Assembly: GCF_009728485.1 (NCBI RefSeq)
Contig: NZ_VVIQ01000009.1
Span: forward strand, 53,938-117,937
Length of the DNA stretch: 64,000 bases
Origin: Prevotella vespertina
GTDB lineage: Bacteria; Bacteroidota; Bacteroidia; Bacteroidales; Bacteroidaceae
Reading direction: 5' to 3'
The notes under the pieces were generated by a model. It was not told where the DNA came from. It saw only the letters and a list, made by a program, of their open reading frames with translations, and did no database searches. Below, one piece after another: positions 8,886 through 17,927 of the stretch. The number at the start of each line of letters is the position of its first letter. Positions within the stretch are counted from its first letter, which is position 1. A program made the position numbers and the translations under genes.

Positions 8886-9332
8886 TTATTGATGAAAGAT
8901 GTCGTGCAACTGATCATCTATGTCGGTAGCATCTTCTTGTTGCAAGTCTTGTAGCGTTCCAATAATCTCTTTTGTTACCTGTTGTGGATCAGTGATGTGT
9001 TTGCCATAGATGTATGCTTCGCAGTAATCTTGCCGTTGAGCATACCATACCATACTTCCAACTGCCAATAAAATGATTATTGAAGCAGCTATACCTATCA
9101 GTTTCCTATGAAGGAGGATAAACGTTGCTTGTTTCTTCTGATGCACTTCCTTCTGTTTGGATTCCATGAGTGTACTTATCGAACAAAACATTTCTTTCAG
9201 AGGAAGTAGATCTGCTGTCACTTTCTCGTATCTAAAATAATCGTAGAGTCGTCTTTCCTCGTCAAGTGAAGTCTCCCCTTCCATGAAGCGACTTACCAGT
9301 TGTTTTATATCTTCGTATTTGTTCATTCCCAT
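8886..9332 (-). CDS. Membrane anti-sigma-factor-like protein
   Basis: A 148-residue protein with a cytosolic N-terminal helix region (about 4-45, KYEDIKQLVSRFMEGETS) of the kind seen in small anti-sigma domains. One membrane segment (about 76-95, GIAASIIILLAVGSMVWYA) and a short outer tail follow. It overlaps the end of the ECF sigma gene by 10 bases, so translational coupling is likely. The position and topology suggest it holds the sigma factor at the membrane. It is shorter than FecR-type anti-sigma proteins and lacks their periplasmic domain. Confidence 0.7.
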   Translation of the reverse strand: MGMNKYEDIKQLVSRFMEGETSLDEERRLYDYFRYEKVTADLLPLKEMFCSISTLMESKQKEVHQKKQATFILLHRKLIGIAASIIILLAVGSMVWYAQRQDYCEAYIYGKHITDPQQVTKEIIGTLQDLQQEDATDIDDQLHDIFHQ

Positions 9333-9793
9333 TCAGTTTTTAGAAATTGATCCTTAATAGCATGGCGAGCGCGGCTTAGAGCTTTCCTTACCGCAGTTTC
9401 CTTACTGCCCGTGAGTTTGGCAATATCGTTAATCTCCATTCCCTCCATGTGCCGCAGTCGCATGATAGTTTGCTGCATTGTAGGTAATGTGTCAATGAGA
9501 GCAATTACCTTTTCGTATCGTTCGTCGGCTTTTTCCTCCTCATTAGGAATGGTTTCATTCACTTCAGTTGTGTAGTGATGTCGGCGAAGAATGTCAATGC
9601 AATGGTTCTTCAACAGTACCGAAGCGAGAGGAGACATCGGGAGATGTAGCGTGTCAATTAGTTGCCAAAGCTTCAGTAGTACGTCTTGCACAGCATCTTC
9701 TGCCTCATCATTGTCCTTTAGATAGTTACGGGCAATGGCGAGCATCTGTGGTCGTACCAGCTTCACCTCTTCTTTGTACTCGTTGATGGTCAT
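9323..9793 (-). CDS. ECF-type RNA polymerase sigma factor
   Basis: A 156-residue group-4 sigma factor. Region 2 is visible in YLKDNDEAEDAVQDVLLKLW (about 24-43). Region 4 follows in MQQTIMRLRHMEGMEINDIA and the helix-turn-helix around SKETAVRKALSRARHAI (about 129-147). It leads a four-gene minus-strand operon (sigma, anti-sigma-like, small secreted protein, barrel protein) and probably drives that operon and other envelope genes. No SusC/SusD pair is attached, so it is not a typical glycan-import ECF. Start at 9793 gives a normal N-terminus. Confidence 0.9.
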   Translation of the reverse strand: MTINEYKEEVKLVRPQMLAIARNYLKDNDEAEDAVQDVLLKLWQLIDTLHLPMSPLASVLLKNHCIDILRRHHYTTEVNETIPNEEEKADERYEKVIALIDTLPTMQQTIMRLRHMEGMEINDIAKLTGSKETAVRKALSRARHAIKDQFLKTEWE

Positions 9794-10075
9794 GACTTCT
9801 TTTCGTCTTTGCTTATAATACGTAATAAGTAGGTTTTTGTGACATCAAAGGTTCAACTTTTTTCTCATTCTTACAAGTAAAGCATAAAGAAATTATTTGA
9901 GCTATATATATGATAAGGTGTGTTTCCTCTTTACGTCTATCTTTACAGTATGGCTTTCAACTTGTGTCTAGCTTTCAAGTAGACTTACAAAAAAGACAGT
10001 CTGCTTATTCTGCTAATATAACAAAAAGTTGTCTAGTTAAATTGGAAGAGTTCATCAGAAAGTTAATGTGTCATA

Positions 10076-10137
10076 TTATACAGGTGTGTATAAAGAGTTC
10101 TACACGTTTGTATAACAAATTATACAAACGTGTATAA
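10076..10137. repeat. 22-bp array of 18-bp palindromes, three units
   Basis: Units at 10076 (TTATACAGGTGTGTATAA), 10098 (TTCTACACGTTTGTATAA) and 10120 (TTATACAAACGTGTATAA) are separated by 4-base spacers, an exact 22-base period. Units two and three are inverted copies of each other with one mismatch. Confidence 0.85.
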
Positions 10138-10239
10138 TCATTGTCCCCAAGTATCTGATGATAATTATCAAAACGATAGTGAAAACGATAATTATATGAA
10201 ATAAAGATGGAAAAATTACGTTATAAGAACAATAATGCG

Positions 10240-10247
10240 TAATTTTG
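10240..10247 (+). promoter_or_regulatory. -7 element of the aminotransferase gene
   Basis: TAATTTTG matches TAnnTTTG, with a weak TTAC 20 bases upstream. The predicted start is about 28 bases before the ATG at 10279. Confidence 0.45.
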
Positions 10248-10278
10248 TATTCGATATTCATTAGGCAAGATTATATAT

Positions 10279-11472
10279 ATGGCACAACTATCAGATCGTC
10301 TGAATCGACTAGCACCATCAGCAACGTTGGCAATGTCACAGCGTAGTAATGAGATGATGGCACAGGGTATTAACGTTATTAATATGAGTGTTGGTGAACC
10401 CGATTTTATGACTCCAGATCATGTGAAAGAGGCTGGTAAGAAAGCTATAGATGATAATTTTTCAAAGTATTCACCTATTCCTGGTTATCTCTCTTTGCGT
10501 AAGGCGATAGCAAATAAGCTCAAACGTGAAAATAACCTCAACTATTCTGCATCTGAAGTAATTGTTGGTACGGGTGGAAAACAAGGCGTTTGTAATACAA
10601 TCTTAGCTCTTGTTAATCCTGGTGATGAAGTTATTATTCCTGCTCCTTATTGGGTAAGTTATCCACAGATGGTAAAGTTGGCGGGTGGAGAACCTGTCAT
10701 TGTTCCTGCAGGGATAGAGCAAGATTTCAAGGTAACAGCTGATCAGTTGAAAGCTGCTATTACATCGAAAACGAAACTCATCATACTATGTTCCCCAAGT
10801 AACCCCACTGGTAGTGTTTATACAAAGGAAGAATTGGAGGCGTTGGCAAAGATAGTTTTAGAACATAATGACCTCTTTGTTCTCTCGGATGAGATATATG
10901 AACACATTAATTATATAGGTTGTCATGCAAGTATTGCCGCCTGTGAAGGGATGAAGGAACGCACGATTATTTGTAATGGTGTTAGCAAAGCGTATGCCAT
11001 GACGGGCTGGAGGCTCGGGTGGGTAGCTGCTCCTGAGTGGATAATCAAAGGTTTGAATAAATTGCAAGGTCAGTATACTTCTGGTACAAGCAGTGTTAGT
11101 CAGATGGCAGCTCTAGCAGCTTATGAAGGTGATCAAGGATGTGTAGAAGATTTCCGCGAGGCTTTTCAGCGTCGTCGTGATTTAATAGTTTCTCTGGCAA
11201 AGGAGGTTTCAGGATTAGAGGTAAACGTTCCAGAAGGGGCTTTCTATTTATTTCCTAAGTGCTCAAGTTACTTTGGTAAGACTGACGGAAAGCATGTAAT
11301 TAATAATTCAACGGATTTTGCTTTGTATCTTCTCGAAGAAGGTCATGTCGCAACAGTAGCTGGTGATGCATTTGGTTCGCCTGATTACTTTCGAATGAGT
11401 TATGCGACCAGTGACGACAATATCATTGAAGCTCTTTCACGCATAAAGGAGGTCTTGTTGAAACTGAAATAG
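10279..11472 (+). CDS. aspC: PLP-dependent aminotransferase (aspartate aminotransferase type)
   Basis: Class I/II aminotransferase of 397 residues, probably interconverting aspartate and oxaloacetate with glutamate as amino donor. Visible family marks are GEPDF near the N-terminus, CSPSNPTGSVY, the SDEIYEHI segment, the PLP lysine K237 in SKAYAMTGWRLGW, and an arginine-containing FRMSYATSD near the C-terminus. The sequence resembles the subgroup Ib aspartate aminotransferases common in Bacteroidetes; substrate range is inferred. It is monocistronic, with a spacer of over 200 bases to exbB. Confidence 0.88.
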   Translation: MAQLSDRLNRLAPSATLAMSQRSNEMMAQGINVINMSVGEPDFMTPDHVKEAGKKAIDDNFSKYSPIPGYLSLRKAIANKLKRENNLNYSASEVIVGTGGKQGVCNTILALVNPGDEVIIPAPYWVSYPQMVKLAGGEPVIVPAGIEQDFKVTADQLKAAITSKTKLIILCSPSNPTGSVYTKEELEALAKIVLEHNDLFVLSDEIYEHINYIGCHASIAACEGMKERTIICNGVSKAYAMTGWRLGWVAAPEWIIKGLNKLQGQYTSGTSSVSQMAALAAYEGDQGCVEDFREAFQRRRDLIVSLAKEVSGLEVNVPEGAFYLFPKCSSYFGKTDGKHVINNSTDFALYLLEEGHVATVAGDAFGSPDYFRMSYATSDDNIIEALSRIKEVLLKLK

Positions 11473-11565
11473 TAATTGATTAAATCGTAAGAAAGCAAGG
11501 TTAGAAACTATATAACTATAATTGTTAAATGTTATTAATCGTAGTTTTAGTTCCTCATTAATTGT

Positions 11566-11574
11566 TATCTTTGC
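11566..11574 (+). promoter_or_regulatory. -7 element of the exbB-tonB cluster
   Basis: TATCTTTGC fits TAnnTTTG. The leader to the exbB ATG would be about 115 bases and is very AT-rich, with repeated AATTTAATT/AAAATTAAAATT motifs just before the start. Confidence 0.5.
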
Positions 11575-11694
11575 GGAAATAAGATGATGCTGTGACACGT
11601 ATCTAATGGCATTGTCTCACACAAACAATTAAAAATCAGAAAGATATTAACAATTTAATTCATTAATAACTAAAAATTAAAATTTCATCAAATT

Positions 11695-12534
11695 ATGGCA
11701 ACTACACAACAAAAAGCAGCCCCAAAGAAGAAATCTGAGGGCTTCACAGGAGTTAGAGGTGCATTCTGGGTTATCGTCGTTTGCGCTATCGTTGCATTCA
11801 CATTGTTCTTTACTTGGTTCGGTAATGATATGCACTTCCAAGATGGAGCAGCACGTGAAAACCCAGCAGACGTTTGGGGTACTATCTTTAAGGGTGGTGT
11901 CGTCGTTCCTGTAATCCACACTCTCTTACTCTCAGTACTTGCTATGTCTATTGAGCGTTGGATGGCTTTGAAGACAGCATTTGGTAAGGGTTCTCTTCCA
12001 AAGTTCGTAGCAAACATTAAGGCTGCTCTTAATGCTAATGATCTTGCAAAGGCTAATCAGCTTTGCGATCAGCAGAAGGGTTCTGTTGCAAACGTCGTTA
12101 AGGCATCTTTGAATGCTTATAAGGACATGGAAACAGGTGCTAATGCTAATCTTAAGAAGGCACAGAAGGTTGCAAAGATTCAGCAGGCTCATGAGGAAGC
12201 AACTCAGCTTGAGATGCCAGTTCTTACAATGAACCTCCCAATCCTCGCAACGATGGTTACACTTGGTACTCTTACTGGTCTTCTCGGTACTGTAACTGGT
12301 ATGATCAAGTCTTTCTCTGCTTTGTCTGCAGGTGGTGGCGCTGACTCTGCTGCTCTTTCTGCTGGTATTTCTGAGGCGTTGATCAATACTGCATTCGGTA
12401 TTGGTACATCATGGTGTGCAGTAGTTTCTTACAACTTCTTCTCTAATAAGGTTGATAAGTTGACTTATGCCCTCGACGAGGTTGGTTATTCTATCGCTCA
12501 GACATACGAAGCAAACCACACAGACGAGGCTTAA
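11695..12534 (+). CDS. exbB: MotA/TolQ/ExbB proton channel protein
   Basis: Inner-membrane proton-channel subunit that powers TonB. The 279-residue product has an extra N-terminal membrane segment (about 22-43, GAFWVIVVCAIVAFTLFF), another at about 66-85, and the conserved C-terminal hairpin at about 175-245 with GTVTGMIKSFSALSAGG and SEALINTAFGI. These match the MotA/TolQ/ExbB family. It is followed at 30 bases by exbD, then a second exbD, tonB, a PstS-like gene and a TPR gene on the same strand. The cluster probably energises outer-membrane TonB-dependent receptors such as the one at 1140-3437. Confidence 0.92.
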   Translation: MATTQQKAAPKKKSEGFTGVRGAFWVIVVCAIVAFTLFFTWFGNDMHFQDGAARENPADVWGTIFKGGVVVPVIHTLLLSVLAMSIERWMALKTAFGKGSLPKFVANIKAALNANDLAKANQLCDQQKGSVANVVKASLNAYKDMETGANANLKKAQKVAKIQQAHEEATQLEMPVLTMNLPILATMVTLGTLTGLLGTVTGMIKSFSALSAGGGADSAALSAGISEALINTAFGIGTSWCAVVSYNFFSNKVDKLTYALDEVGYSIAQTYEANHTDEA

Positions 12535-12564
12535 TTTTTGCTAACCCTTTAAATATTTATCACT

Positions 12565-13215
12565 ATGGGTAAAGTAAAAATTAAGAAGAGCGACGTTTGG
12601 ATTGATATGACGCCTATGTCAGACGTTATGACCCTGTTGCTTACCTTCTTTATGTTGACTTCTACATTCGTTAAGAATGAGCCAGTGAAGGTAAATACTC
12701 CAGGTTCTGTGTCTGAGATGAAGGTGCCAGAGAACGGCGTCCTAACCATTCTCGTTAGTCCTCAAAAAGGACCTAATGGAACACCAACTGGCGAAGGTCA
12801 GGTGTTTATGAGCTACGATAATACAAATGAGCTTGGTCAGATTATAGACCAGATGGCACCAGATTTGACTCCTAAAATGAAGAAAACATTCATGGCAGAG
12901 TCTACATTTGGTACTCCACTTGATAAGTTGGCTGCATATCTTTCTAAGCCTGCAGCTGAGCGTAGCAAAGAACTCCCGAAGATGGGAATCCCTCTCGATA
13001 GTATCCAGGGACAGGAGATGACAGAATTTCAGCAGTGGGTTAACGCAGCCCGCCAGGTGAATCCCAAAGTTAGACTTGCTATCAAGTCTGATGGAAACTC
13101 TCCTTATGGAACGGTTAAGAAGGTAATGAGCGAACTCCAAGATATGGATGAGAGCCATTACTACATGATCACACAGTTGGACGCTAAAAAGGCTGCTCAG
13201 GCAGCTGGTAAGTAA
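12565..13215 (+). CDS. exbD: ExbD/TolR family protein (first copy)
   Basis: A 216-residue ExbD/TolR-family subunit of the TonB energising complex. The N-terminal membrane segment carries the conserved proton-translocating aspartate in IDMTPMSDVMTLLLTFFM (about 13-30). The periplasmic domain is longer than in E. coli ExbD and includes an insertion (about 90-160) seen in Bacteroidetes homologues. A second exbD follows after 15 bases. Two ExbDs per cluster is common in this phylum and may reflect a mixed pair. Confidence 0.9.
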   Translation: MGKVKIKKSDVWIDMTPMSDVMTLLLTFFMLTSTFVKNEPVKVNTPGSVSEMKVPENGVLTILVSPQKGPNGTPTGEGQVFMSYDNTNELGQIIDQMAPDLTPKMKKTFMAESTFGTPLDKLAAYLSKPAAERSKELPKMGIPLDSIQGQEMTEFQQWVNAARQVNPKVRLAIKSDGNSPYGTVKKVMSELQDMDESHYYMITQLDAKKAAQAAGK

Positions 13216-13222
13216 AAGGAGG
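13216..13222 (+). promoter_or_regulatory. Strong Shine-Dalgarno before the second exbD
   Basis: AAGGAGG with 8 bases to the ATG at 13231, directly after the stop of the first exbD. A full-length Shine-Dalgarno is uncommon in this window, so this one stands out. Confidence 0.7.
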
Positions 13223-13230
13223 TCTAAGAC

Positions 13231-13920
13231 ATGGATATGATGGAAACAGGAAAAAGCGGAGGCGGTAAGCAGAAGAAGATGACTGTACGCGTAGACTTTA
13301 CGCCTATGGTGGATATGCTTATGTTGCTTATAACCTTCTTCATGCTTTGTACCTCACTTAGCAAGCCTTCAACTATGGAGTTGACTATGCCAAGTAATGA
13401 TAAGATTCAGGATGATACCAAGAAGAATGAGGCCAAAGAGTCACACTCTATTACGATTTACATTGCCGATGGGGACAAGATTTTCTATGGTAATGGTAAA
13501 CCAGAGTATGATAACGCAAATTGGCTGCATGCTGCTGATTGGAGCAATACTTCTAAGGGTATCCGATACGTTCTCCAGCATAAGCAAGTAGGTGATCCTT
13601 CAACAGGTGAGGCTATTTCACTCCCATATCAAGATATGGAGATTGCTGTGAAAGAATTGGATCGTAAGAAAGCTGAGAACCCAGCTGCTTATCCAGATAG
13701 TGTTTATCAGTCTGAGATTGCTCAAATAAAGGGTGGTATGATTAATGGCAAGAAGGTATCTACAATGACTGTTATTATCAAACCGACTGATAAAGCTTCT
13801 TATCGTCATTTGGTTGACATCCTCGATGAAATGCAGATTTCATACATTGGAACTTACGTCATTGACAAGCTGACAGACCAAGACAAGGCTCTCTTAGCCA
13901 AGAAGGGTATTAAGGCTTAA
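13231..13920 (+). CDS. ExbD/TolR family protein (second copy)
   Basis: A 229-residue ExbD/TolR-family protein. The N-terminus is charged (GKSGGGKQKKMTVRVDF), followed by a membrane segment with the proton-site aspartate in FTPMVDMLMLLITFFMLC (about 23-40) and a periplasmic domain. It differs enough from the first copy to suggest a division of roles rather than recent duplication. It has a strong Shine-Dalgarno, and tonB follows after 35 bases. Confidence 0.9.
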   Translation: MDMMETGKSGGGKQKKMTVRVDFTPMVDMLMLLITFFMLCTSLSKPSTMELTMPSNDKIQDDTKKNEAKESHSITIYIADGDKIFYGNGKPEYDNANWLHAADWSNTSKGIRYVLQHKQVGDPSTGEAISLPYQDMEIAVKELDRKKAENPAAYPDSVYQSEIAQIKGGMINGKKVSTMTVIIKPTDKASYRHLVDILDEMQISYIGTYVIDKLTDQDKALLAKKGIKA

Positions 13921-13955
13921 TCACTGATTCGTAAACAATTAAAGAAAGAAGAACA

Positions 13956-14840
13956 ATGGCAAAAATAGATCTATACGATCCTAAATGGGTCGAGATGGTG
14001 TTCGCTGAAAAGAATAAGGAATACGGTGCATATAAGCTTCGTAAGTCTGTTTCGCAGCGTAATATCAAAGCATTAGCTATTCTGCTTATTGCTGCATTCC
14101 TCGGTGGTGGTTACTTAGCATACCAGATCAAGAAGCACAATGATGACTTAGAAGCTCAACGTGCATATGCAGCTAAGATGGAATTAGCTGCTCTTGAGGC
14201 AGCAAAGAAGGAGCAAGCTGAACGTAAGAAACAGCAGAAGCAGCCAGATCCAAAGAAAATCGAACCTGAAAAGGTTGTTCCTGAGACTCGTGCTACTGTT
14301 AAGTTTACAGCCCCTGTCATCAAGGATGATAAGGATGTAAAGGAAGAGATGCCACCTATGGTCAAGATGAATAAGGAGACCAAAGCTGTCGGTGTTGAGA
14401 CGAAGGAAGGTACGGATAATCGTACTGAAACTGCAGCTCGTACAACCGTAGCTACTCCTGAGCAGATTGTGCCAAAGATTGAGAAACCTGTTGTTGAGGC
14501 TCCAAAACCAGAGCCAAAAGAAGAGGTTGAAAACAAGATCTTTACAGTGGCAGAGCAGATGCCTTCATTTAAGGGTAATGTTAACGCATGGTTGAGCTCT
14601 CACCTTCAGTACCCTGCAGTTGCTGCAGAGAATGGTATTCAAGGTCGTGTTATCGTTAAGTTCGTTGTAGGACGTGATGGTGGTGTTAGTCAAGCTCAAG
14701 TTGTTCGTGGCGTAGACCCATCACTCGATCGTGAAGCTCTTCGTGTTGTGAACAGCATGCCGAAGTGGAATCCAGGTATGAATAACGGTCAAGCTGCAAA
14801 CGTTTGGTTCACTCTACCTATTACGTTCAAATTGCAGTAA
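13956..14840 (+). CDS. tonB: TonB family energy transducer
   Basis: Periplasm-spanning protein that carries the ExbB/ExbD proton-motive energy to outer-membrane receptors. The 294-residue product has a cytosolic start (LYDPKWVEMVFAEKNKEYGAY), a membrane segment (about 34-53), a long Pro/Lys/Glu-rich linker (about 60-200) and a C-terminal TonB domain (about 205-294, with AENGIQGRVIVKFVVGRDGG and SMPKWNPG). The N-terminal sequence is typical of Bacteroidetes TonB. It ends 11 bases before the PstS-like lipoprotein gene. Confidence 0.93.
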   Translation: MAKIDLYDPKWVEMVFAEKNKEYGAYKLRKSVSQRNIKALAILLIAAFLGGGYLAYQIKKHNDDLEAQRAYAAKMELAALEAAKKEQAERKKQQKQPDPKKIEPEKVVPETRATVKFTAPVIKDDKDVKEEMPPMVKMNKETKAVGVETKEGTDNRTETAARTTVATPEQIVPKIEKPVVEAPKPEPKEEVENKIFTVAEQMPSFKGNVNAWLSSHLQYPAVAAENGIQGRVIVKFVVGRDGGVSQAQVVRGVDPSLDREALRVVNSMPKWNPGMNNGQAANVWFTLPITFKLQ

Positions 14841-14851
14841 AAGCAAATTAT

Positions 14852-15817
14852 ATGAAAAGATCCAGATTCTACATCATAGTAGGATTGATGCTTAGTCTTA
14901 GTTTTCTTCTGTCCTCTTGTGGACAGAAGAGAGCTAAAGATGGCAGAACAGATACACCGACGTCAGGGACGATTAAGTTCGCCTCTGACGAAAGTTTTAG
15001 TCCTATTATTGAGGAGCTGTTGCAGACGTATCAGTTCCGTTACCCACAAACCCACTTATTGCCTATATATACAGACGATAATACGGGTATGAAACTGATC
15101 CTCGATCAGAAGGTTAATCTCTTCTTTACCTCACATGCTTTGACAAAAGGAGAAGATGCTATATTACGAGGGAAAGGTCCTATTCCAGAAGTTTTTCCAA
15201 TAGGATATGATGGAATTGCTTTCATTGTTAATCGTGCAAATAATGATTCATGTATGACGGTTAATGATGTGAAGAAGATTCTCAGCGGACAGATTGCAAA
15301 TTGGAAGCAGTTGAATCCTAAGAACAATCAAGGTAATATTGAAGTTGTTTTTGACAATAAGGCTTCAGCTACTTTACATTATGTAGTCGACTCCATTTTA
15401 GGTGGAAAAAATATCAAGAGTGCGAACATTGTTGCAGCAAGCAATAGTAAGTCTGTTGTTGATTATGTTCATAAGACTCCCAATGCTATAGGTGTTATTG
15501 GTTCCAATTGGTTAAATGATCATCGAGACTCAACCAACACCACATTTAATAAGAATATAACTGTGGTTGGACTCTCAAAGGCGACCATAGCACAGCCAGG
15601 CAATAGTTGGCAACCCTATCAGGCTTATCTTTTAGATGGTAGATATCCGTTTGTTCGAACAATTTATGCTATTGTAGCTGATCCTCATAAGGCCTTGCCT
15701 TGGGCATTTGCAAACTTTGTGACTAATCCTATTGGTCAAAAGATTATTTTTAAAGCTGGTTTGCTTCCTTACCGTGGTCAGATAAACATCAGAGAAGTCG
15801 AAGTTAAGACTCAATAA
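14852..15817 (+). CDS. PstS-like phosphate-binding lipoprotein
   Basis: A 321-residue substrate-binding lipoprotein. The start at 14852 was preferred over an earlier in-frame ATG at 14804, inside tonB, because it gives a lipoprotein signal with LLSSCG (Cys23). The mature part resembles the PstS type II periplasmic-binding fold: GTIKFASDESFSPIIEELL, a Gly-rich middle, and PYRGQINIREVEV at the end. No pstC, pstA, pstB or phoU lies nearby; the gene sits between tonB and a TPR gene. It may bind phosphate or another anion for a TonB-linked process. Ligand unknown. Confidence 0.78.
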   Translation: MKRSRFYIIVGLMLSLSFLLSSCGQKRAKDGRTDTPTSGTIKFASDESFSPIIEELLQTYQFRYPQTHLLPIYTDDNTGMKLILDQKVNLFFTSHALTKGEDAILRGKGPIPEVFPIGYDGIAFIVNRANNDSCMTVNDVKKILSGQIANWKQLNPKNNQGNIEVVFDNKASATLHYVVDSILGGKNIKSANIVAASNSKSVVDYVHKTPNAIGVIGSNWLNDHRDSTNTTFNKNITVVGLSKATIAQPGNSWQPYQAYLLDGRYPFVRTIYAIVADPHKALPWAFANFVTNPIGQKIIFKAGLLPYRGQINIREVEVKTQ

Positions 15818-16056
15818 ATGGCTAAATTTTGATAGGAACTAAGCGATTGTTAGAAGTTAGGTGAATAATAAAAATTGCAGTTTGATTAGTTTAATGTTAT
15901 TATTAGGATGATTATCTTTTATTAGTTGTATAAATGTTATCATCTTTTATAAATGGTTATATTAATTTCTTATAAGCAATTTCACTTAAACCATATCGTT
16001 TAACATACATCTTAAGGATAGATTTCATTCGTATTAAACATTTAAAAGAGAGAATT

Positions 16057-17472
16057 ATGAAAACAAAGAAATATTTGGTAGCTGGAGCTTTGATGTTGGT
16101 TATGTCATCTCCAGCAATGGCACAGGAGGTTAATTATGCCGAGGCTTTAAAGCCTATTGTTGCTGCTCTTGAAGCAGCACCTAATGATCCAAAGGCTGCT
16201 AAGGATCTCATCAAGGAGTATCAGAAGAGTTTCAAAAAGAATGAGGAAGCTATGGTTGCCTTGGGTAATGTTTACCTTTTACAGCACAATTATGATCAGG
16301 CTTCAGCGATAGCACAGAGCGTGATTGATAATAAGAAGTTTAATGGCGCTTTGGCTTATATTCTTCGTGGTGATATTGCAGCCTTGAAGGATTCTGTTGG
16401 TAATGCAGGTGCAGCAGCAGCAGAATATCAGACTGCAATCAGCCTTGATCCACAGAATGTAACGGCTTACGAGCGTTATGCTAAGGTATATCGTCATGTG
16501 AATGCAAAGGTTGCTGTTGCAAAGTTGGAGGAACTTCGTAAAATAAAGCCAGATTATCCTGTTGAAGCTACCGCCGCAGAGATTATGCTTAATGATGGTA
16601 AGTATGCAGAGGCTTTGAAATGGTATAATATGGCTAATCCTGCCAACATGTCAGAAGATAACTTCTATAACTATGGTTTTGCTGCTTATATCACCAAAGA
16701 TTATAGCAAAGCCTTGGATGTAGCAAAGCAAGGTCTAACAAAGTTCCCTGGTAGCGAGTATCTCAGTCGTATTGCTATGATGGCTGCAGTTGAGTTAAAG
16801 GACTATCCACAAGCAGTTAACTTCGCAAATGCTGTGTTTGCAGGTAAGGGTAAGAAGGTTTCAAATGATTATGACATATATGCGAAGGCTCTCTGTGGTA
16901 ATAAGCAGTATGATGAAGCAATTGCAGCTGTTAATAAAGCTCTCGAACTTGATGCTAATAACCTAGAGCCAATGAAGACTCTTGCTGCAATCTATGTAGC
17001 TCAGGGCAATGATGATAAGGCTCTTGAAGTACAGCAGGATTATCTTTCAAAGAGTAAGAAAGCAACCAATAATGATTGGGCATCACTTGCCAATACTTAT
17101 GTAACAAAGGCTGAAGGTATTACAGATCGTGCTGCGAAGAATGCTGTGTTAGCGAAGGCTTTTGATGTATATGAGCAGATGGTAACAAAGTTCCCATCAA
17201 TCTCTGACTGGGTATGGTTGAATCAAGCAAATGTAGCCCAACTGATGAATGACCCTGATAAAGTGGCTGCTATCTACCAAAAAGTTGCTGCTTTCGAGGA
17301 AGCTAAGCCAAATCTTGATGAAGATAGTAAAGCTTATTTAGAGGGTGCTTACTATGGTCTTGGTTTCTACAACTCAAAGAAAGGAAATAAGGCAGCAGCT
17401 GACGAGTACTTCCAGAAGGTATTAAAGGTTAATCCAAACAATGAGAATGCAAAGAAGGCTTTAGGTATGTAA
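16057..17472 (+). CDS. Periplasmic tetratricopeptide repeat protein
   Basis: A 471-residue exported protein with a signal peptide (1-22, ending SSPAMA) and a solenoid of TPR-like helix pairs through to the C-terminus, for example QYDEAIAAVNKALELDANN (about 286-304) and AADEYFQKVLKVNPNN. It probably scaffolds protein contacts in the periplasm. It follows the ExbB-ExbD-ExbD-TonB-PstS series after a 239-base gap, so it may be part of that unit or have its own promoter. A clear terminator follows. Confidence 0.82.
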   Translation: MKTKKYLVAGALMLVMSSPAMAQEVNYAEALKPIVAALEAAPNDPKAAKDLIKEYQKSFKKNEEAMVALGNVYLLQHNYDQASAIAQSVIDNKKFNGALAYILRGDIAALKDSVGNAGAAAAEYQTAISLDPQNVTAYERYAKVYRHVNAKVAVAKLEELRKIKPDYPVEATAAEIMLNDGKYAEALKWYNMANPANMSEDNFYNYGFAAYITKDYSKALDVAKQGLTKFPGSEYLSRIAMMAAVELKDYPQAVNFANAVFAGKGKKVSNDYDIYAKALCGNKQYDEAIAAVNKALELDANNLEPMKTLAAIYVAQGNDDKALEVQQDYLSKSKKATNNDWASLANTYVTKAEGITDRAAKNAVLAKAFDVYEQMVTKFPSISDWVWLNQANVAQLMNDPDKVAAIYQKVAAFEEAKPNLDEDSKAYLEGAYYGLGFYNSKKGNKAAADEYFQKVLKVNPNNENAKKALGM

Positions 17473-17497
17473 TATCTGAAACAATCAATATCTATGA

Positions 17498-17530
17498 GGG
17501 CGATAGTCATTATGACTATTGCCCTTTTTC
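17498..17530 (+). terminator. Terminator after the TPR gene
   Basis: GGGCGATAGTCA and TGACTATTGCCC pair over 12 bp (one wobble) with a 3-base loop, followed by TTTTT. Confidence 0.88.
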
Positions 17531-17927
17531 GATTTACTCTCTTTCAGAATAGTCTGTTTTATGTGTGAATCAACTTGTTGGGCAGGGCTTCATATACATT
17601 ACTTATGTCAGAGTATGAGTTTAAGTATTTTATATAAAACCCCTAATTTAATTTTAATACCATTTGCAATCACTTTTAAAATTTAAATTAATAATCCCTT
17701 TATCAGCTGGTTGTAAATAATAAAAGAATGATAGTAGTGAAGGCAAAATTACTTCTTTGCATATTACCTAACTCTTGTTTTTGTATAAGCCTTTGCTGGA
17801 TTTTGCACTTTACCCAATATTTCTTTTAACCATATCGTTCTATGAAATATTTATTATTTTTACCTTTCTTTTGTGTTAAACATGACTTTTGTAACTTCTT
17901 GATAATCAGTACTTATAATTGAAGATA

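Larger units (their letters stand above)
9794..10278. other. Divergent intergenic region (ECF sigma / aminotransferase) with palindrome array
   Basis: A 485-base AT-rich spacer. It contains the three-unit palindrome array at 10076-10137, a weaker dyad around 9958-9985 (CTTTCAACTTGTGTCTAG / CTTTCAAGTAGAC), the repeat-like GATAATTATC/CGATAATTAT near 10160-10195, and the aspC -7 element at 10240. No gene was recognised. Confidence 0.55.

Noticed and set aside
9910..10137. 75-codon frame in the sigma/aspC spacer
   Set aside because: It reads through the palindrome array and lacks coding features.
17530..17925. RNase P RNA, tmRNA or 6S RNA in the long spacer
   Set aside because: The stretch is AT-rich and lacks their conserved cores.
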